Below, piece after piece: positions 19,785 through 29,585 of a DNA stretch of 64,000 nucleotides (position 1 is the first letter of the stretch; every line of letters begins with the position of its first letter). The notes below the pieces were generated by a model. The model saw only the letters and a list, made by a program, of their open reading frames with translations, had not been told where the DNA came from and did no database searches. A program made the translations under genes and the position numbers. The stretch is from assembly GCA_002049495.1 (NCBI GenBank), contig LLYS01000012.1:1-64000 (forward strand). The letters are read 5' to 3'. The stretch comes from Epsilonproteobacteria bacterium tcs-49. GTDB taxonomy: Bacteria; Campylobacterota; Campylobacteria; Campylobacterales; Sulfurovaceae.

Positions 19785-20632
19785 AGGGCACCTCCCCAGG
19801 AAAGTTTATCGCGCAAAATATCAAAATAGTTGCGCTCCAGCCGGTGCACCAGCTTCGCCCCGCGGCCGGCCATGGTGATCACGAGGCTGTCCTCTTTTTC
19901 CAGGCTGTAGTGTTCCTGGCCGTCCACGACGATCAGCACCTTTTCGGGGGCTTTGAGCGTAATGCGAAAATCCGCCGGGGTCACCAGCGGCCGCTGCGTC
20001 AGCGAATGCGGCGAAATGGGGGTAAGGATAAACGCTTCGGTCAGCGGATACACCACCGGACCGCCGCAGGCGAGATTGTACGCCGTCGACCCCGACGGGG
20101 TGGAGACGATCAGCCCGTCGCCGTGATACGTGTTGAAATGGTCATCGTTGACGTAAGCTTCGATGGTGGCCATATGGGAGATAGAGGGGCGAGTAAGCAC
20201 CACGTCGTTGAAGCTGTAAAAGGTATCCTCTTCGCCGCTTTTTTTCACGATCCTGCCCTCGATCACCATGCGGTCGTCGATGCGGAAGCGGTCGCTGAGG
20301 ATCTTGTCGATAAAGCTGTCCATCTCCTCAGGCACCACGTCGGAGAGAAAGCTCAAGTTGCCCGCGTTGACCCCGAGTACGGGCTTATCGTACAGGTAGC
20401 TGCGCCGCACAAGCGAGATCAGCGTCCCGTCACCGCCCAAAGCCGTAAGCATGTCGCTTGCTTTGCACATCTTTTCAAAAGGCGTGCCGAATACGCCTAT
20501 CATCCCCGCGCTGATATCATCGATCATCACTTCGATGCCCTTGGCTTCAAAAAGCTCTTTGATTTTGAAAAACGTACCTTTAAGCTCCGGACTGGAGGGA
20601 CGTAAAACAACGCCTACTTTTTGTAACTGCAT
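19778..20632 (-). CDS. nadK: NAD kinase
   Basis: 284 residues. GGDGTLISLV (~68-77) is the ATP/diacylglycerol-kinase-type signature, NAGNLSFLSD follows, and DGLIVSTPSGSTAYNLACGGP is split across the conserved substrate loop. Makes NADP from NAD. Overlaps the recN start by seven bases. Confidence 0.95.
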   Translation of the reverse strand: MQLQKVGVVLRPSSPELKGTFFKIKELFEAKGIEVMIDDISAGMIGVFGTPFEKMCKASDMLTALGGDGTLISLVRRSYLYDKPVLGVNAGNLSFLSDVVPEEMDSFIDKILSDRFRIDDRMVIEGRIVKKSGEEDTFYSFNDVVLTRPSISHMATIEAYVNDDHFNTYHGDGLIVSTPSGSTAYNLACGGPVVYPLTEAFILTPISPHSLTQRPLVTPADFRITLKAPEKVLIVVDGQEHYSLEKEDSLVITMAGRGAKLVHRLERNYFDILRDKLSWGGALC

Positions 20633-20742
20633 AACCCGTCGACTCCTTGGATAGTTGGAGGTATTATACCAAAGTAAAAGGGGTTTGTATCTTGATGTTT
20701 TATGTCTGATATAGTTATTTAAGAGGGGGTGTTACGAATTGC

Positions 20743-20761
20743 CGGGGAGGGATCCTCCCCG
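20743..20761 (-). terminator. Hairpin downstream of rpsO
   Basis: CGGGGAGG and CCTCCCCG pair perfectly over eight bases with a three-base loop just after the rpsO stop. The following bases on the minus strand are not T-rich, so rho-independent termination is uncertain. Confidence 0.45.
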
Positions 20762-20771
20762 AGAGAAGTGA

Positions 20772-21044
20772 TTACTTCGCTCTGATCTCAAGCTCTTTCG
20801 TGATAGAGTTGAATTTTGCGAAATCGGTTTTTCTAAGATATTTCAAAAATCTTTTTCTTTTGCTAACCAGTTTCAAAAGTCCCAGTCTTGAAGAGTGGTC
20901 CTTCTTATTTGTTTGCAAGTGATCCGTTAACTCTTTAATTCTTGCAGTTAACAGTGCGATCTGAACTTCCGGAGAACCGGTATCGTTCTCACCTCTAGCG
21001 TATTTAGCGATAATTTCATTTTTTTTCGCCGAATCCAAAGCCAT
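20772..21044 (-). CDS. rpsO: 30S ribosomal protein S15
   Basis: 90 residues from ATG 21044, preceded by GGAGGTCAAC. Contains GENDTGSPEVQ and DHSSRLGLLKLVSKRKRFLKY, the rRNA-binding helices of S15; normal length. A longer upstream frame exists but would run through the RBS. Neighbourhood (rpsO, Rrf2, flhA) is conserved in Campylobacter, with rpsO divergent. Confidence 0.97.
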   Translation of the reverse strand: MALDSAKKNEIIAKYARGENDTGSPEVQIALLTARIKELTDHLQTNKKDHSSRLGLLKLVSKRKRFLKYLRKTDFAKFNSITKELEIRAK

Positions 21045-21207
21045 GTTGACCTCCTGATTGGTAATTTTGAAGTGAAAGTATAACAAAAATAATTAAATAA
21101 TCGTAGAGTTTTGGTAAAATATATTCAAATTTGTACAAAGCAAACAACTCAACGGATATCTGCCCGCCTCTGCGGGAATACAACCGAGAACGACCTTAAG
21201 GAAATAG

Positions 21208-21603
21208 ATGTTATTAACCCGAGCAAGTGAATACGCACTTTTATCGCTTATAGAGATTTCCAACGCTAAATCTCCGGTCAAAGCGGACAAGTTGGCACAG
21301 CAGCTCACCATGCCCAAAAGCTTTCTGGCCAAGATTTTACAAAACCTGGCGAAACAGGGAATTTTAAAATCATTCAAAGGTGCCAGCGGCGGTTTTCTGC
21401 TGGGGCGGGAACTGGACCAAATCAGTATTTTGGAAGTGGTCAAAGCGGTCGAGGGGGCGAACCCCTCGGTATTTGACTGCTCCTCGTCGCTGGATTGCTG
21501 CCCAAACAGCGTCAGCAGTTGCCAAATCTGGCCCTTTTTAAACAAACTGCAGGTCAAGATCGATGACTTTTTGGATGATCTGACCCTGCAGGATCTCGTA
21601 TAA
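21208..21603 (+). CDS. Rrf2-family transcriptional regulator
   Basis: 131 residues: winged-helix N-terminus (TRASEYALLSLIEI, AQQLTMPKSFLAKILQNLAKQGIL, GASGGFLLGR) typical of Rrf2. Four cysteines, C91, C97, C98 and C105, lie in the segment where IscR/NsrR bind an Fe-S cluster, so cluster- or redox-sensing is plausible. Just upstream of flhA on the same strand, an arrangement also found in Campylobacter. Confidence 0.88.
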   Translation: MLLTRASEYALLSLIEISNAKSPVKADKLAQQLTMPKSFLAKILQNLAKQGILKSFKGASGGFLLGRELDQISILEVVKAVEGANPSVFDCSSSLDCCPNSVSSCQIWPFLNKLQVKIDDFLDDLTLQDLV

Positions 21604-21613
21604 AGAGGCTTTT

Positions 21614-23797
21614 TTGAAAGAGACCATACTCCGGTTTATCACTCCGGCGCTCAAAACGCTGGTACAGCAAAAAGATTTGACCATTGTCGCGTTTATCATC
21701 GCGATTATGTCGATCATTATCGTACCGCTGCCGAGTATGGTTCTGGATCTGTTTTTGACCCTCTCTTTGGCGATCGCGGTATTGGTGATTTTGATGTCGA
21801 TCTATATCGAACAGCCGGTCAAACTCACCACTTTTCCCACGATTTTGCTGATCTTTACGCTTTTCCGGCTCTCGCTCAATATCGCTACGACGAGGATGAT
21901 CCTCACCGCGGGCCACGAAGGCCCCGAAAACGTTAGCGATATCATCTCCAGCTTCGGTGAATTCGTCGTTCAGGGCAACTTTGTCATCGGGATCATTATG
22001 TTTATCATCCTAGTTTTGATCAACTTCATGGTCGTTACCAAAGGTGCGACCAGAGTTGCCGAAGTGGCTGCGCGGTTTACGCTCGATTCGATGCCCGGGC
22101 GCCAGATGGCGATCGATGCGGACCTCAACGCCGGGATGATCGATGATCAGGAGGCGCGCACCCGGCGGGAAGAGATCCAGGATGAAGCCAGTTTCTACGG
22201 GGCGATGGACGGTTCGAGTAAATTCGTCAAGGGCGACGCTATCGCCGGGATTATCATCACCCTCATCAACGTCATCGGCGGTATCTTGATCGGGGTTTTC
22301 CAGCACGACTTGACCATGGCGCAAAGTGCCCAAAACTATACGATCCTTACCATCGGCGACGGTCTGGTTTCGCAAATCCCCGCTCTGCTTATCTCCACGG
22401 CGACCGGGATCATCATCACCCGCGCAAGCAAAAGCGAGGGGGATTTCGCCAACTCGACGCTGGAGCAGCTGGGCAAGGATTACCGCGTACTTTATATCGT
22501 GGGCTTTATTTTGCTGCTATTCGCGCTGGTACCGGGCCTTCCCACCTTTTCCCTGGCGTTTATCGGCTTTATCTTCGCGTCGATGGCGTTTTTGATACAG
22601 AAAAACAACGACGGCGAACTCTTTAACCTTCTGATGCCCCCCGAGGAAAAGGAAGCGGCACAGAAACAAAAAGAAGCCGAAGAGGTACAGGAAAATGCGC
22701 AAAAGCATCAAAAAACCCCCGAAGAGGAGGAGAAGGAGCTTGAGGATATCCTCAAAGTGGAGATGCTGGAGCTGGATCTGGGCTACCAGCTGATCAAGCT
22801 TGCCGACAGCAGCCAGGGCGGCGATATCCTGGAGCGGATCAAAAGTATGCGCCGCAAGATCGCCGGGGATTTCGGGTTTTTGATGCCCCAGGTGCGTATC
22901 CGCGACAACCTCCAGCTTGCCCCTAACAATTACCAGATCCTGCTCAAAGGCGTCGAGATCGGTCAGGGGGAAATTTATCCGGATAAGTTTTTGGCCATGA
23001 ACAGCGGTATGGTCACCCAGGAGATCGAGGGACTTGCCACCAAAGAACCCGCTTTCGGCCTGGACGCGATCTGGATCGATCCCGAGCAAAAAGATGACGC
23101 CAGTATCAACGGCTACACCGTCGTCGATCCCGCCACCGTGGTTTCGACCCATATGAGCGAACTGGTCAAAAAGCACTCCGAAGAGCTGCTGACCAGACAA
23201 GAGGTGCAAAATCTGCTCGAAAGCGCGAAAAAAGATTACGAAGTGGTGGTCAGCGACGCCATGAAAGTCGCCAGTACCGGTCTGATCCAGCGGGTATTCA
23301 AAGCGCTGCTGCATGAGCAGATCCCCATCAAAGATATCGTCACTATCCTTGAAACCATCGCCGACGTGGCCGAAGTGACCAAAAGCGTGGACTTTATCAC
23401 CGAGCAGGTGCGTGCGCGTCTGGCACGGGTCATCTCCAACCTCTACAGAGACCCCGAAGGGGTCGTCAAACTGGTCACCCTGGAGACGGGAACCGAACAG
23501 TTTTTGCTGGACAAGGTCAAGGAGCAGGAGGGGGTGCGCAACCTGCTTTTAAACGTGGGTCAGATCAATAATCTCGTCCAGGAAGTCAGCAGCGCCGCGG
23601 AAAGCGTTCTTTCCCAGGGCGTGGCTCCTGTGGTGCTCATCGTTGATCCGCTGCTGCGTAAATCGCTGGCGGATATTTTCGAACGGTTCGGCCTGGATAT
23701 CGTCACCCTCTCCCACGCCGAGATCGATTCAAGCGTCAAGTTTGAAGTGCTGGGCAACATCGAAGTCAATTTCAACGCCCAGCAGCCCCAGCAATAA
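21614..23797 (+). CDS. flhA: Flagellar export apparatus protein FlhA
   Basis: 727 residues. Eight membrane segments in the N-terminal ~330 residues, with FHIPEP-type signature regions (RFTLDSMPGRQMAIDADLNAG split at GLI-type loop) and the C-terminal cytoplasmic export-gate domain. Nonameric gate of the flagellar type III secretion system; its assembly is sensed by FlgS in this group. TTG start (21614) after AAAGAGG. Eleven bases after the Rrf2 gene. Confidence 0.96.
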   Translation: MKETILRFITPALKTLVQQKDLTIVAFIIAIMSIIIVPLPSMVLDLFLTLSLAIAVLVILMSIYIEQPVKLTTFPTILLIFTLFRLSLNIATTRMILTAGHEGPENVSDIISSFGEFVVQGNFVIGIIMFIILVLINFMVVTKGATRVAEVAARFTLDSMPGRQMAIDADLNAGMIDDQEARTRREEIQDEASFYGAMDGSSKFVKGDAIAGIIITLINVIGGILIGVFQHDLTMAQSAQNYTILTIGDGLVSQIPALLISTATGIIITRASKSEGDFANSTLEQLGKDYRVLYIVGFILLLFALVPGLPTFSLAFIGFIFASMAFLIQKNNDGELFNLLMPPEEKEAAQKQKEAEEVQENAQKHQKTPEEEEKELEDILKVEMLELDLGYQLIKLADSSQGGDILERIKSMRRKIAGDFGFLMPQVRIRDNLQLAPNNYQILLKGVEIGQGEIYPDKFLAMNSGMVTQEIEGLATKEPAFGLDAIWIDPEQKDDASINGYTVVDPATVVSTHMSELVKKHSEELLTRQEVQNLLESAKKDYEVVVSDAMKVASTGLIQRVFKALLHEQIPIKDIVTILETIADVAEVTKSVDFITEQVRARLARVISNLYRDPEGVVKLVTLETGTEQFLLDKVKEQEGVRNLLLNVGQINNLVQEVSSAAESVLSQGVAPVVLIVDPLLRKSLADIFERFGLDIVTLSHAEIDSSVKFEVLGNIEVNFNAQQPQQ

Positions 23798-23827
23798 TGT
23801 AACTCAATATAAAAAAGGATACTTTCC

Positions 23828-24847
23828 ATGAAACTCTATCACCTCTCCCACATCGACCTTGACGGGTACGGGTGCCAATACTTAACCGATAAAGTCTTTA
23901 GCGATACCAGGTACTACAACGCCAACTACGGGCCCGAAGTGACCGCAAGGCTCAAAGAGATCGTCGAAGATTTGCAAAGCGACGAGTTTGACAGCGCGAT
24001 GGTGCTTATTACCGATTTGAACCTGCAGGTGGGCGAGTGCCGCTTTTTGGAAAAGGAGCTTAAAAAGCTGGATAAGGAGGTCAAGCTGCAGCTGATCGAC
24101 CACCATATCAGCGGTAAAGACAGCGACAACCAGTTCAGCTGGTATCATCTGGACGCGGGAGCCAGCGCTACGAAGCTCACCTACGCCTACCTCAACGAAA
24201 ACTTCGGCGACGTCAGCGACGAGGAGGAGTTTGTCAAAGCGATCAACGCCATCGATATCTGGCTGACCGAGGATCCGCTTTTTGAATTCGGCAAGGTGTG
24301 TATGGGCTTGGTCGACGGAGCGAGGGAGCTCAATAGAACGGTTTTTGCATCGCAGGATAGGGAGTATAAGTTTTATCTGTTACGTGAAGCGAAAACCTTT
24401 TTGAAACTGGGCGCGATCGCACTGGATGAAAACTGTTTTTTCATCAAGAAGCGCTACTTCATCGGGGAGGAAAACGATATCCTCGATAACCTGGTAGCTG
24501 CCAAAGTGGTGGACCTTTTAACGGAAAACAAAGAGGCCATGAGTGTGCGCTACAAAGGGTATCTCGGGCTTATGGGCTACGGGATCGGTAAATCCTCCGT
24601 CATCGGCAACGCCTTTTTGGTGCGCAACCCCGAATACAACTTCTATATGGACGTGGGCTTTCGCGGCAAGGTCAGCTTCAGAGGCAACGACAGCGCCGAC
24701 GTGTCACGTATCGCCAAGGAGTTAGCGGGAGGCGGCGGACACAGAAATGCAAGCGGAGCGAGAATCGACGGCTTCAAAGAAAGCTTTGTCTACCGTGACA
24801 TAAAGAAGCAGATCGTTGCGCTTATGGAGGAAAAAGAGTCCATTTAA
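23828..24847 (+). CDS. DHH/DHHA1 phosphoesterase
   Basis: 339 residues. Metal-binding motifs HIDLDGYG (N-terminus), TDLN, LIDHH (~90-95) and the DHHA1 hallmark GGGGHRNASGARI (~297-309) identify a DHH-superfamily phosphoesterase, probably acting on nucleotides or short oligonucleotides (nanoRNase/cyclic dinucleotide type). Follows flhA by 30 bases with AAAAAGGA upstream. Confidence 0.88.
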   Translation: MKLYHLSHIDLDGYGCQYLTDKVFSDTRYYNANYGPEVTARLKEIVEDLQSDEFDSAMVLITDLNLQVGECRFLEKELKKLDKEVKLQLIDHHISGKDSDNQFSWYHLDAGASATKLTYAYLNENFGDVSDEEEFVKAINAIDIWLTEDPLFEFGKVCMGLVDGARELNRTVFASQDREYKFYLLREAKTFLKLGAIALDENCFFIKKRYFIGEENDILDNLVAAKVVDLLTENKEAMSVRYKGYLGLMGYGIGKSSVIGNAFLVRNPEYNFYMDVGFRGKVSFRGNDSADVSRIAKELAGGGGHRNASGARIDGFKESFVYRDIKKQIVALMEEKESI

Positions 24848-24937
24848 GCTTCAGTAAATAAAATAAACTTATAATTGTTAATTAATCATCGATAATATGC
24901 CGATCTTGACGGTATAGCATGAAACTGGAGGTTTACG

Positions 24938-25450
24938 ATGCAACGGCCAACACCGAAAAATAATGAAAAAGTGATGGGAGAGAGTGATTTTATCGTTTCC
25001 AAAACCGATACGACGGGAAAGATCACCTACGGAAACGAAATCTTCATCCAGATGTCGGGATACAGCGAAGATGAACTGCTTGACGCACCGCACAACATCC
25101 TGCGCCACCCCGATATGCCAAAGGTGGTTTTTAAACTGCTGTGGGACCGCATCCAAAACAAAGAGGAGATTTTTGCCTACGTCAAAAACCTCTGCAAAGA
25201 CGGCAGCTACTACTGGGTCAACACCAACGTGACCGCTTCGCTGGACGAGCAGGGAAAGATCATCGGCTACTACTCCGTAAGACGAAAGCCCAACCCCAAA
25301 GCCATAGAGGTCATCAGCGGCCTCTATCCAAAGTTACTGCAAGCCGAACGCAGCGGCGGCATCTCCGCTTCGCAGGAACTTTTGGAACAGACGCTGCAAC
25401 AAGAGGGAGTGGACTATGACCAATTTATCGCGCACCTTCAACAATTATAA
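24938..25450 (+). CDS. PAS-domain sensor, Aer/CetB-like
   Basis: 170 residues with a single PAS domain (~15-120): [33 protein letters not shown] and [11 protein letters not shown] are the Aer/CetB-type FAD-PAS signature. No membrane segment. Start ATG with TGGAGG upstream. Its 3' end overlaps the following chemoreceptor by 35 bases. In Campylobacter the energy-taxis receptor is likewise split into a PAS protein (CetB) and a signalling protein (CetA), so these two probably form one redox/energy receptor. Confidence 0.85.
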   Translation: MQRPTPKNNEKVMGESDFIVSKTDTTGKITYGNEIFIQMSGYSEDELLDAPHNILRHPDMPKVVFKLLWDRIQNKEEIFAYVKNLCKDGSYYWVNTNVTASLDEQGKIIGYYSVRRKPNPKAIEVISGLYPKLLQAERSGGISASQELLEQTLQQEGVDYDQFIAHLQQL

Positions 25451-26861
25451 AACCCTCACCCTGCTGCTGGGCAGTACGGGTGTTGCTATCTACCTCCTGA
25501 TCCTTGGACAAACGCTTCCTGCCGTATTACTGTTTCTTTTTGCGGCGGTTGCGCTTTTTCTCCCCGCCGGCACGGCTGTTACCGGCGGCGGATGCGATAC
25601 CGCCGATCCCATGATCAAAAACATTATGGAAGTGGTCAAAGCCGCTTCACAAGGTCACCTGGAAAAACGCGTCACCCATATCAGCAAAAACCACTCTTTG
25701 GAAGATGTGGCCTGGGGTGTGAACAACCTGCTTGATCAAACCGAAGCGTTCATGCGCGAAACCTCCACCTCCATCCAGGCGGCCTCCAACGGCAAGCCCT
25801 TTCGCAAGATGCAATACAAAGGCTTAAAGGGCAGCTTTGCCACCAGTTGCGACCCTATCAACAAAGCCGTTGAGGCGATCGCTATGAGTCAGCGGGCGCA
25901 GTACAGTTCACAGCTGAAAAATATCTTTGAGAAAAACAGCGGAGGCGTGGCGAAGGGCTTTAAGCTGATCCAGACCGATCTGGCAAAAAACAGCGAAGCG
26001 CTGGAGGGCATCGTCTCCATGTCCACCGAAACGGCGGAAAAATCCGAAGAGGGGCTCAGCTCCGTGGATATGATCACTTCAAAGCTTGATGAGTTGATCC
26101 ACCTTATCAGTGACAACAACGACTCGATCATCAATCTCAACGAGCGCAGCAACGAGATCACCTCGGTGGTCAATCTCATCAAAGATATCGCCGAACAGAC
26201 CAATCTGCTTGCCCTCAACGCCGCCATCGAAGCCGCTCGCGCGGGAGAACACGGCAGAGGCTTCGCCGTCGTCGCCGACGAGGTGCGCAAACTGGCCGAA
26301 CGTACCCAAAAAGCCACGGGCGAAATCTCCATCACGATCCAGACGCTGCAGCAAGAGACCAACGAGATACAGGCCAACTCCGAACAGATCAACGAGATCG
26401 CCACCACTTCGTCCGAAGATATCAAAAGCTTTGAGCAAAACCTGCATCTGTTCAACCAGGATGCCCAGCACACCTCCACCGACGCGGGCAACGTCCTCTC
26501 CGATCTGTTCGCCTCTTTACTCAAGATCGATCATATGCTGTTTAAAACCGACACCTACGAAGCGCTGTTGAGCGAAGATGAAAACTTTGTCCCCCAGGAC
26601 CACACCCAGTGCCGCCTGAGTAATTGGTTCGAAGCCGAAGGCAAAGAACACTTTGGCTGCACGCCCGCATACAAAAAGTTGGCACAGCCTCATAAAACGG
26701 TCCATGACAAAGCGCTGGAAAATATGAAGCTGGTCAAACGCAAAGAAGCGCTTGATCCCAAAAACAAAGAGTTGATCGTGGAAAATTTCAAGCAGATGGA
26801 AAAAGCCAGCGACGAAGTCTTTTCACTGCTCAATGAGATGGTGCAGGAGAAGTGCTCCTAA
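25416..26861 (+). CDS. Methyl-accepting chemotaxis protein with CZB zinc domain
   Basis: 481 residues: a hairpin of two membrane helices at ~15-50 with no periplasmic ligand domain, two HAMP-like stretches (~60-160), the MCP signalling hairpin ([19 protein letters not shown], split tip [17 protein letters not shown]), then a C-terminal CZB domain with the four expected zinc ligands in [27 protein letters not shown] domains sense zinc or hypochlorous acid. Lack of a sensor domain fits partnership with the overlapping PAS gene. ATG lies inside the PAS frame. Confidence 0.92.
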   Translation: MTNLSRTFNNYKTLTLLLGSTGVAIYLLILGQTLPAVLLFLFAAVALFLPAGTAVTGGGCDTADPMIKNIMEVVKAASQGHLEKRVTHISKNHSLEDVAWGVNNLLDQTEAFMRETSTSIQAASNGKPFRKMQYKGLKGSFATSCDPINKAVEAIAMSQRAQYSSQLKNIFEKNSGGVAKGFKLIQTDLAKNSEALEGIVSMSTETAEKSEEGLSSVDMITSKLDELIHLISDNNDSIINLNERSNEITSVVNLIKDIAEQTNLLALNAAIEAARAGEHGRGFAVVADEVRKLAERTQKATGEISITIQTLQQETNEIQANSEQINEIATTSSEDIKSFEQNLHLFNQDAQHTSTDAGNVLSDLFASLLKIDHMLFKTDTYEALLSEDENFVPQDHTQCRLSNWFEAEGKEHFGCTPAYKKLAQPHKTVHDKALENMKLVKRKEALDPKNKELIVENFKQMEKASDEVFSLLNEMVQEKCS

Positions 26862-27394
26862 TCCTGCTGCTGCAGGTACTCATCCTTAAACGCTACGTAA
26901 CGCTCGGCGGAGGCTTTGAGCTCCGCCACCTCCTCCTGAGTCAACTCCTTGACCGCTTTGGCCGGAGAACCCATGATCAGGCTTCGCGGGGGAAAAGTTT
27001 TGTTTTTTGTCACCAGCGCTCCCGCGGCGACGATGGAATCCTCGCCGATCACCGCCCCGTCCAGGATCGTCGCGCTCATCCCGATCAGACAGCGGTCCTT
27101 GACCGTGCAGCCGTGCAGCATCACTTTGTGCCCCACCGTGACGTCGTCGCCGATGATCGTGGGATTACCCGTACTACGATCGCCGTTTTTGTAATGGGTG
27201 ACATGGATCATACTCATATCCTGGATGTTGGTTCGCTTGCCGATTTTGATAAAGTGCACGTCCCCGCGAACCACGGAGCCAAACCAGATGGAGCTCTCCT
27301 CCCCGATGCTCACCTCTCCGATAACGGAGGTGTTGGGCGCGATAAAAACGTTTTTGCCAAGTTCCGGTTTCATCCCTTTAAACTCCATCAACAT
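26858..27394 (-). CDS. Gamma-class carbonic anhydrase-like protein
   Basis: 178 residues of left-handed beta-helix hexapeptide repeats (V/I-G-x-x-x at i+6). [25 protein letters not shown] and GHKVMLHGC carry the three metal-ligand histidines of the CamH/YrdA family. Reversible CO2 hydration is possible, but many relatives have no proven activity. Ends four bases inside the MCP 3' end (convergent) and starts three bases after ppk1, its probable operon partner. Confidence 0.88.
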   Translation of the reverse strand: MLMEFKGMKPELGKNVFIAPNTSVIGEVSIGEESSIWFGSVVRGDVHFIKIGKRTNIQDMSMIHVTHYKNGDRSTGNPTIIGDDVTVGHKVMLHGCTVKDRCLIGMSATILDGAVIGEDSIVAAGALVTKNKTFPPRSLIMGSPAKAVKELTQEEVAELKASAERYVAFKDEYLQQQD

Positions 27395-27396
27395 CT

Positions 27397-29481
27397 CTAA
27401 CTCTCCCGAAACAGACGGCTTGCGAGCTTTTTGACCCGGCTTTCGGTCTCTTTTTGCGTGGATTTGTAGATGCGGTTGGCGTACTCCTCCAGAATTTCGT
27501 GGTTATCGATCTTGACTTCGCTGTTTTGCTCAAAGCGTTCGTAGTCGCCGTCGCTTTTGAGTACCCAGCTGAGCGTATTGTCGTTAAGCTGCAGCTGCAG
27601 AATCTGCTTGATCTTTTCCGCCTGTTCGGGTTCGACGATGGGCGTCATCAGCTCGATACGGCGGCTGAGGTTTCTAGGCATCAGATCCGCACTGGAGATA
27701 TACACCTTGGGGTCGGCGTGTTTGAAGTAGTAGATACGCGGATGTTCTAAGTACTTGCCGATGATGGAAATGACGCGGATATTGTCGCTGACCCCCTCGA
27801 TCCCCGGGCGCAGGCAGCAGATACCGCGGATGATCAGCTCGATCTTCACGCCCGCCATGGAGGCTTTGTACAGCGCTTTGATCACATCCTCATCCACAAG
27901 GGCGTTGGCTTTGAGCACCATATAGCCGTCCTTGCCGTAACTCATCTCCTGTTCGATCAACTCGATCAACTTGGGTTTGATCTGCGTGGGCGACATATAG
28001 AGCGATTTCAGGCGTGCCTGCTTGGAAAAGCCGGTAAGGAAGTGGAAAAAGCGCGTCGCGTCCTCCACATACTCCTTCTTGGAGGTAAAGTAGCTCAAAT
28101 CGGTATAGATTCGCGCCGTAGAGGGGTTGTAGTTGCCCGTGGCAAGGTGAACGTAGCTTTTGAGCTGCGCGCCGTCACGCTTGATGATCTGCGCGATCTT
28201 GGCGTGGACTTTGAGTCCCGGGATACCGTAGATCACGTGCGCGCCCGCATCTTCGAGCGCCTTGGCCCAGATCAGGTTGTTCTCTTCGTCGAATCTGGCT
28301 TTGAGTTCCACCAGCGCGGTCACCTGCTTGCCGGTTTCGGCCGCTTCGGCGAGCGCTTTGACGATGGGCGAGTTTTTCCCCGCGCGGTACAGCGTCATCC
28401 GTATCGCCAGTACGTTGGGGTCCTTGGACGCCTTTTGGATAAAATCCACCACCGGATCAAAGCTTTCAAAGGGGTGATAGTGCAGCAGATCCTGCTTGTC
28501 CAGCACCCGGAAGATATTTTCGTTTTTATCCAGCGGCGGCAGGATACGCGGCTTGAACACCGGCAGGGTCAGGTGGGCAAACTTTTTCTCCCCCACCAGC
28601 TGCCACAGGGCGCCCAGATTCAAAGGGATCGTATGACGGTAGATATCCTCGTCGTCGACGTTGATATGGCGGTTTAAAAAGGAGATGAGATCCCGATCCG
28701 CATCCTTTTCGATCTCCAGACGGACGATATCGCCCTTTTTACGCAGGCGAAGCCCCTCTTCCAAAATCTCCATAAAATCGTCCGCTTCCTCCTCCTTGAT
28801 GGCGATATCGGCGTTTCGCGTCACCCGAAAAGCCGCGGTGCTGACCGTCTCATACCCCGGAAAGAGAGAGGAGGCGAAATTTTGCACCACCGATTCGATG
28901 GGGATAAAGGTATCGTTCAGGGTTTCGATAAAGCGCGGCAATACCCGGGGGATGCGGATAAGCCCGTATTTGAGATCAAACTCGTCTTTGAGCTTGATCG
29001 CCAGGGCGAAGCTGAGATTGTTCAGATGCGGGAACGGGTGGGTCGAATCCACCGCGATGGGCACGATAACGGGATAGATCTGTTCTAAAAAGTAGCGCTC
29101 CACATCCTCTTGCTGCTCGTGGCTGAGGTTTTCAAAGGTGGTGATGGTGATGTTGCGCTGGCGCAACAGCTGGCTGATGCGTTTGTACTGCTCCTCCACC
29201 TCCAGCTTTTCGCGGTGCAGGTAGCTGCGGATCGCCTCAAGCTGCTCATAGGGCATCATCTGATCGCCCGCGCTGCCCGTCACGCCCGCTTTGAACAGGT
29301 CGTTCAGCCCCGCGACGCGGATCATGTAAAACTCATCCAGGTTCGTCCCGTAGATGGCCAAAAACTTCAACCGCTCCAGCGGCGGCAGCGAAGCGTCCTT
29401 GGCCTGGGCCAAAACCCTGCTGTTGAAGTGCAGCCATGAAAGTTCACGGTTAAAAAAATACTCTTTTTTATTCAAATTCAT
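27397..29481 (-). CDS. ppk1: Polyphosphate kinase 1
   Basis: 694 residues. Makes polyphosphate from ATP. N-terminal FNRELSWLHFN, TNLDEFYMIRVAG, the autophosphorylated histidine in PGLKVHAKIAQI and SYVHLATGNYNP are all conserved. ATG 29481 has AAAGGA nine bases upstream; a TTG three codons earlier is too close to that RBS. Confidence 0.96.
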   Translation of the reverse strand: MNLNKKEYFFNRELSWLHFNSRVLAQAKDASLPPLERLKFLAIYGTNLDEFYMIRVAGLNDLFKAGVTGSAGDQMMPYEQLEAIRSYLHREKLEVEEQYKRISQLLRQRNITITTFENLSHEQQEDVERYFLEQIYPVIVPIAVDSTHPFPHLNNLSFALAIKLKDEFDLKYGLIRIPRVLPRFIETLNDTFIPIESVVQNFASSLFPGYETVSTAAFRVTRNADIAIKEEEADDFMEILEEGLRLRKKGDIVRLEIEKDADRDLISFLNRHINVDDEDIYRHTIPLNLGALWQLVGEKKFAHLTLPVFKPRILPPLDKNENIFRVLDKQDLLHYHPFESFDPVVDFIQKASKDPNVLAIRMTLYRAGKNSPIVKALAEAAETGKQVTALVELKARFDEENNLIWAKALEDAGAHVIYGIPGLKVHAKIAQIIKRDGAQLKSYVHLATGNYNPSTARIYTDLSYFTSKKEYVEDATRFFHFLTGFSKQARLKSLYMSPTQIKPKLIELIEQEMSYGKDGYMVLKANALVDEDVIKALYKASMAGVKIELIIRGICCLRPGIEGVSDNIRVISIIGKYLEHPRIYYFKHADPKVYISSADLMPRNLSRRIELMTPIVEPEQAEKIKQILQLQLNDNTLSWVLKSDGDYERFEQNSEVKIDNHEILEEYANRIYKSTQKETESRVKKLASRLFRES

Positions 29482-29585
29482 CGATTTCAATCCTTTAATG
29501 CATCCCGATATTCTTTTATATTTCTGAAAGTTGCATATTATATCATATTACAAATCGGTTACATCTGCGTTACTTCGGGCTTTCG

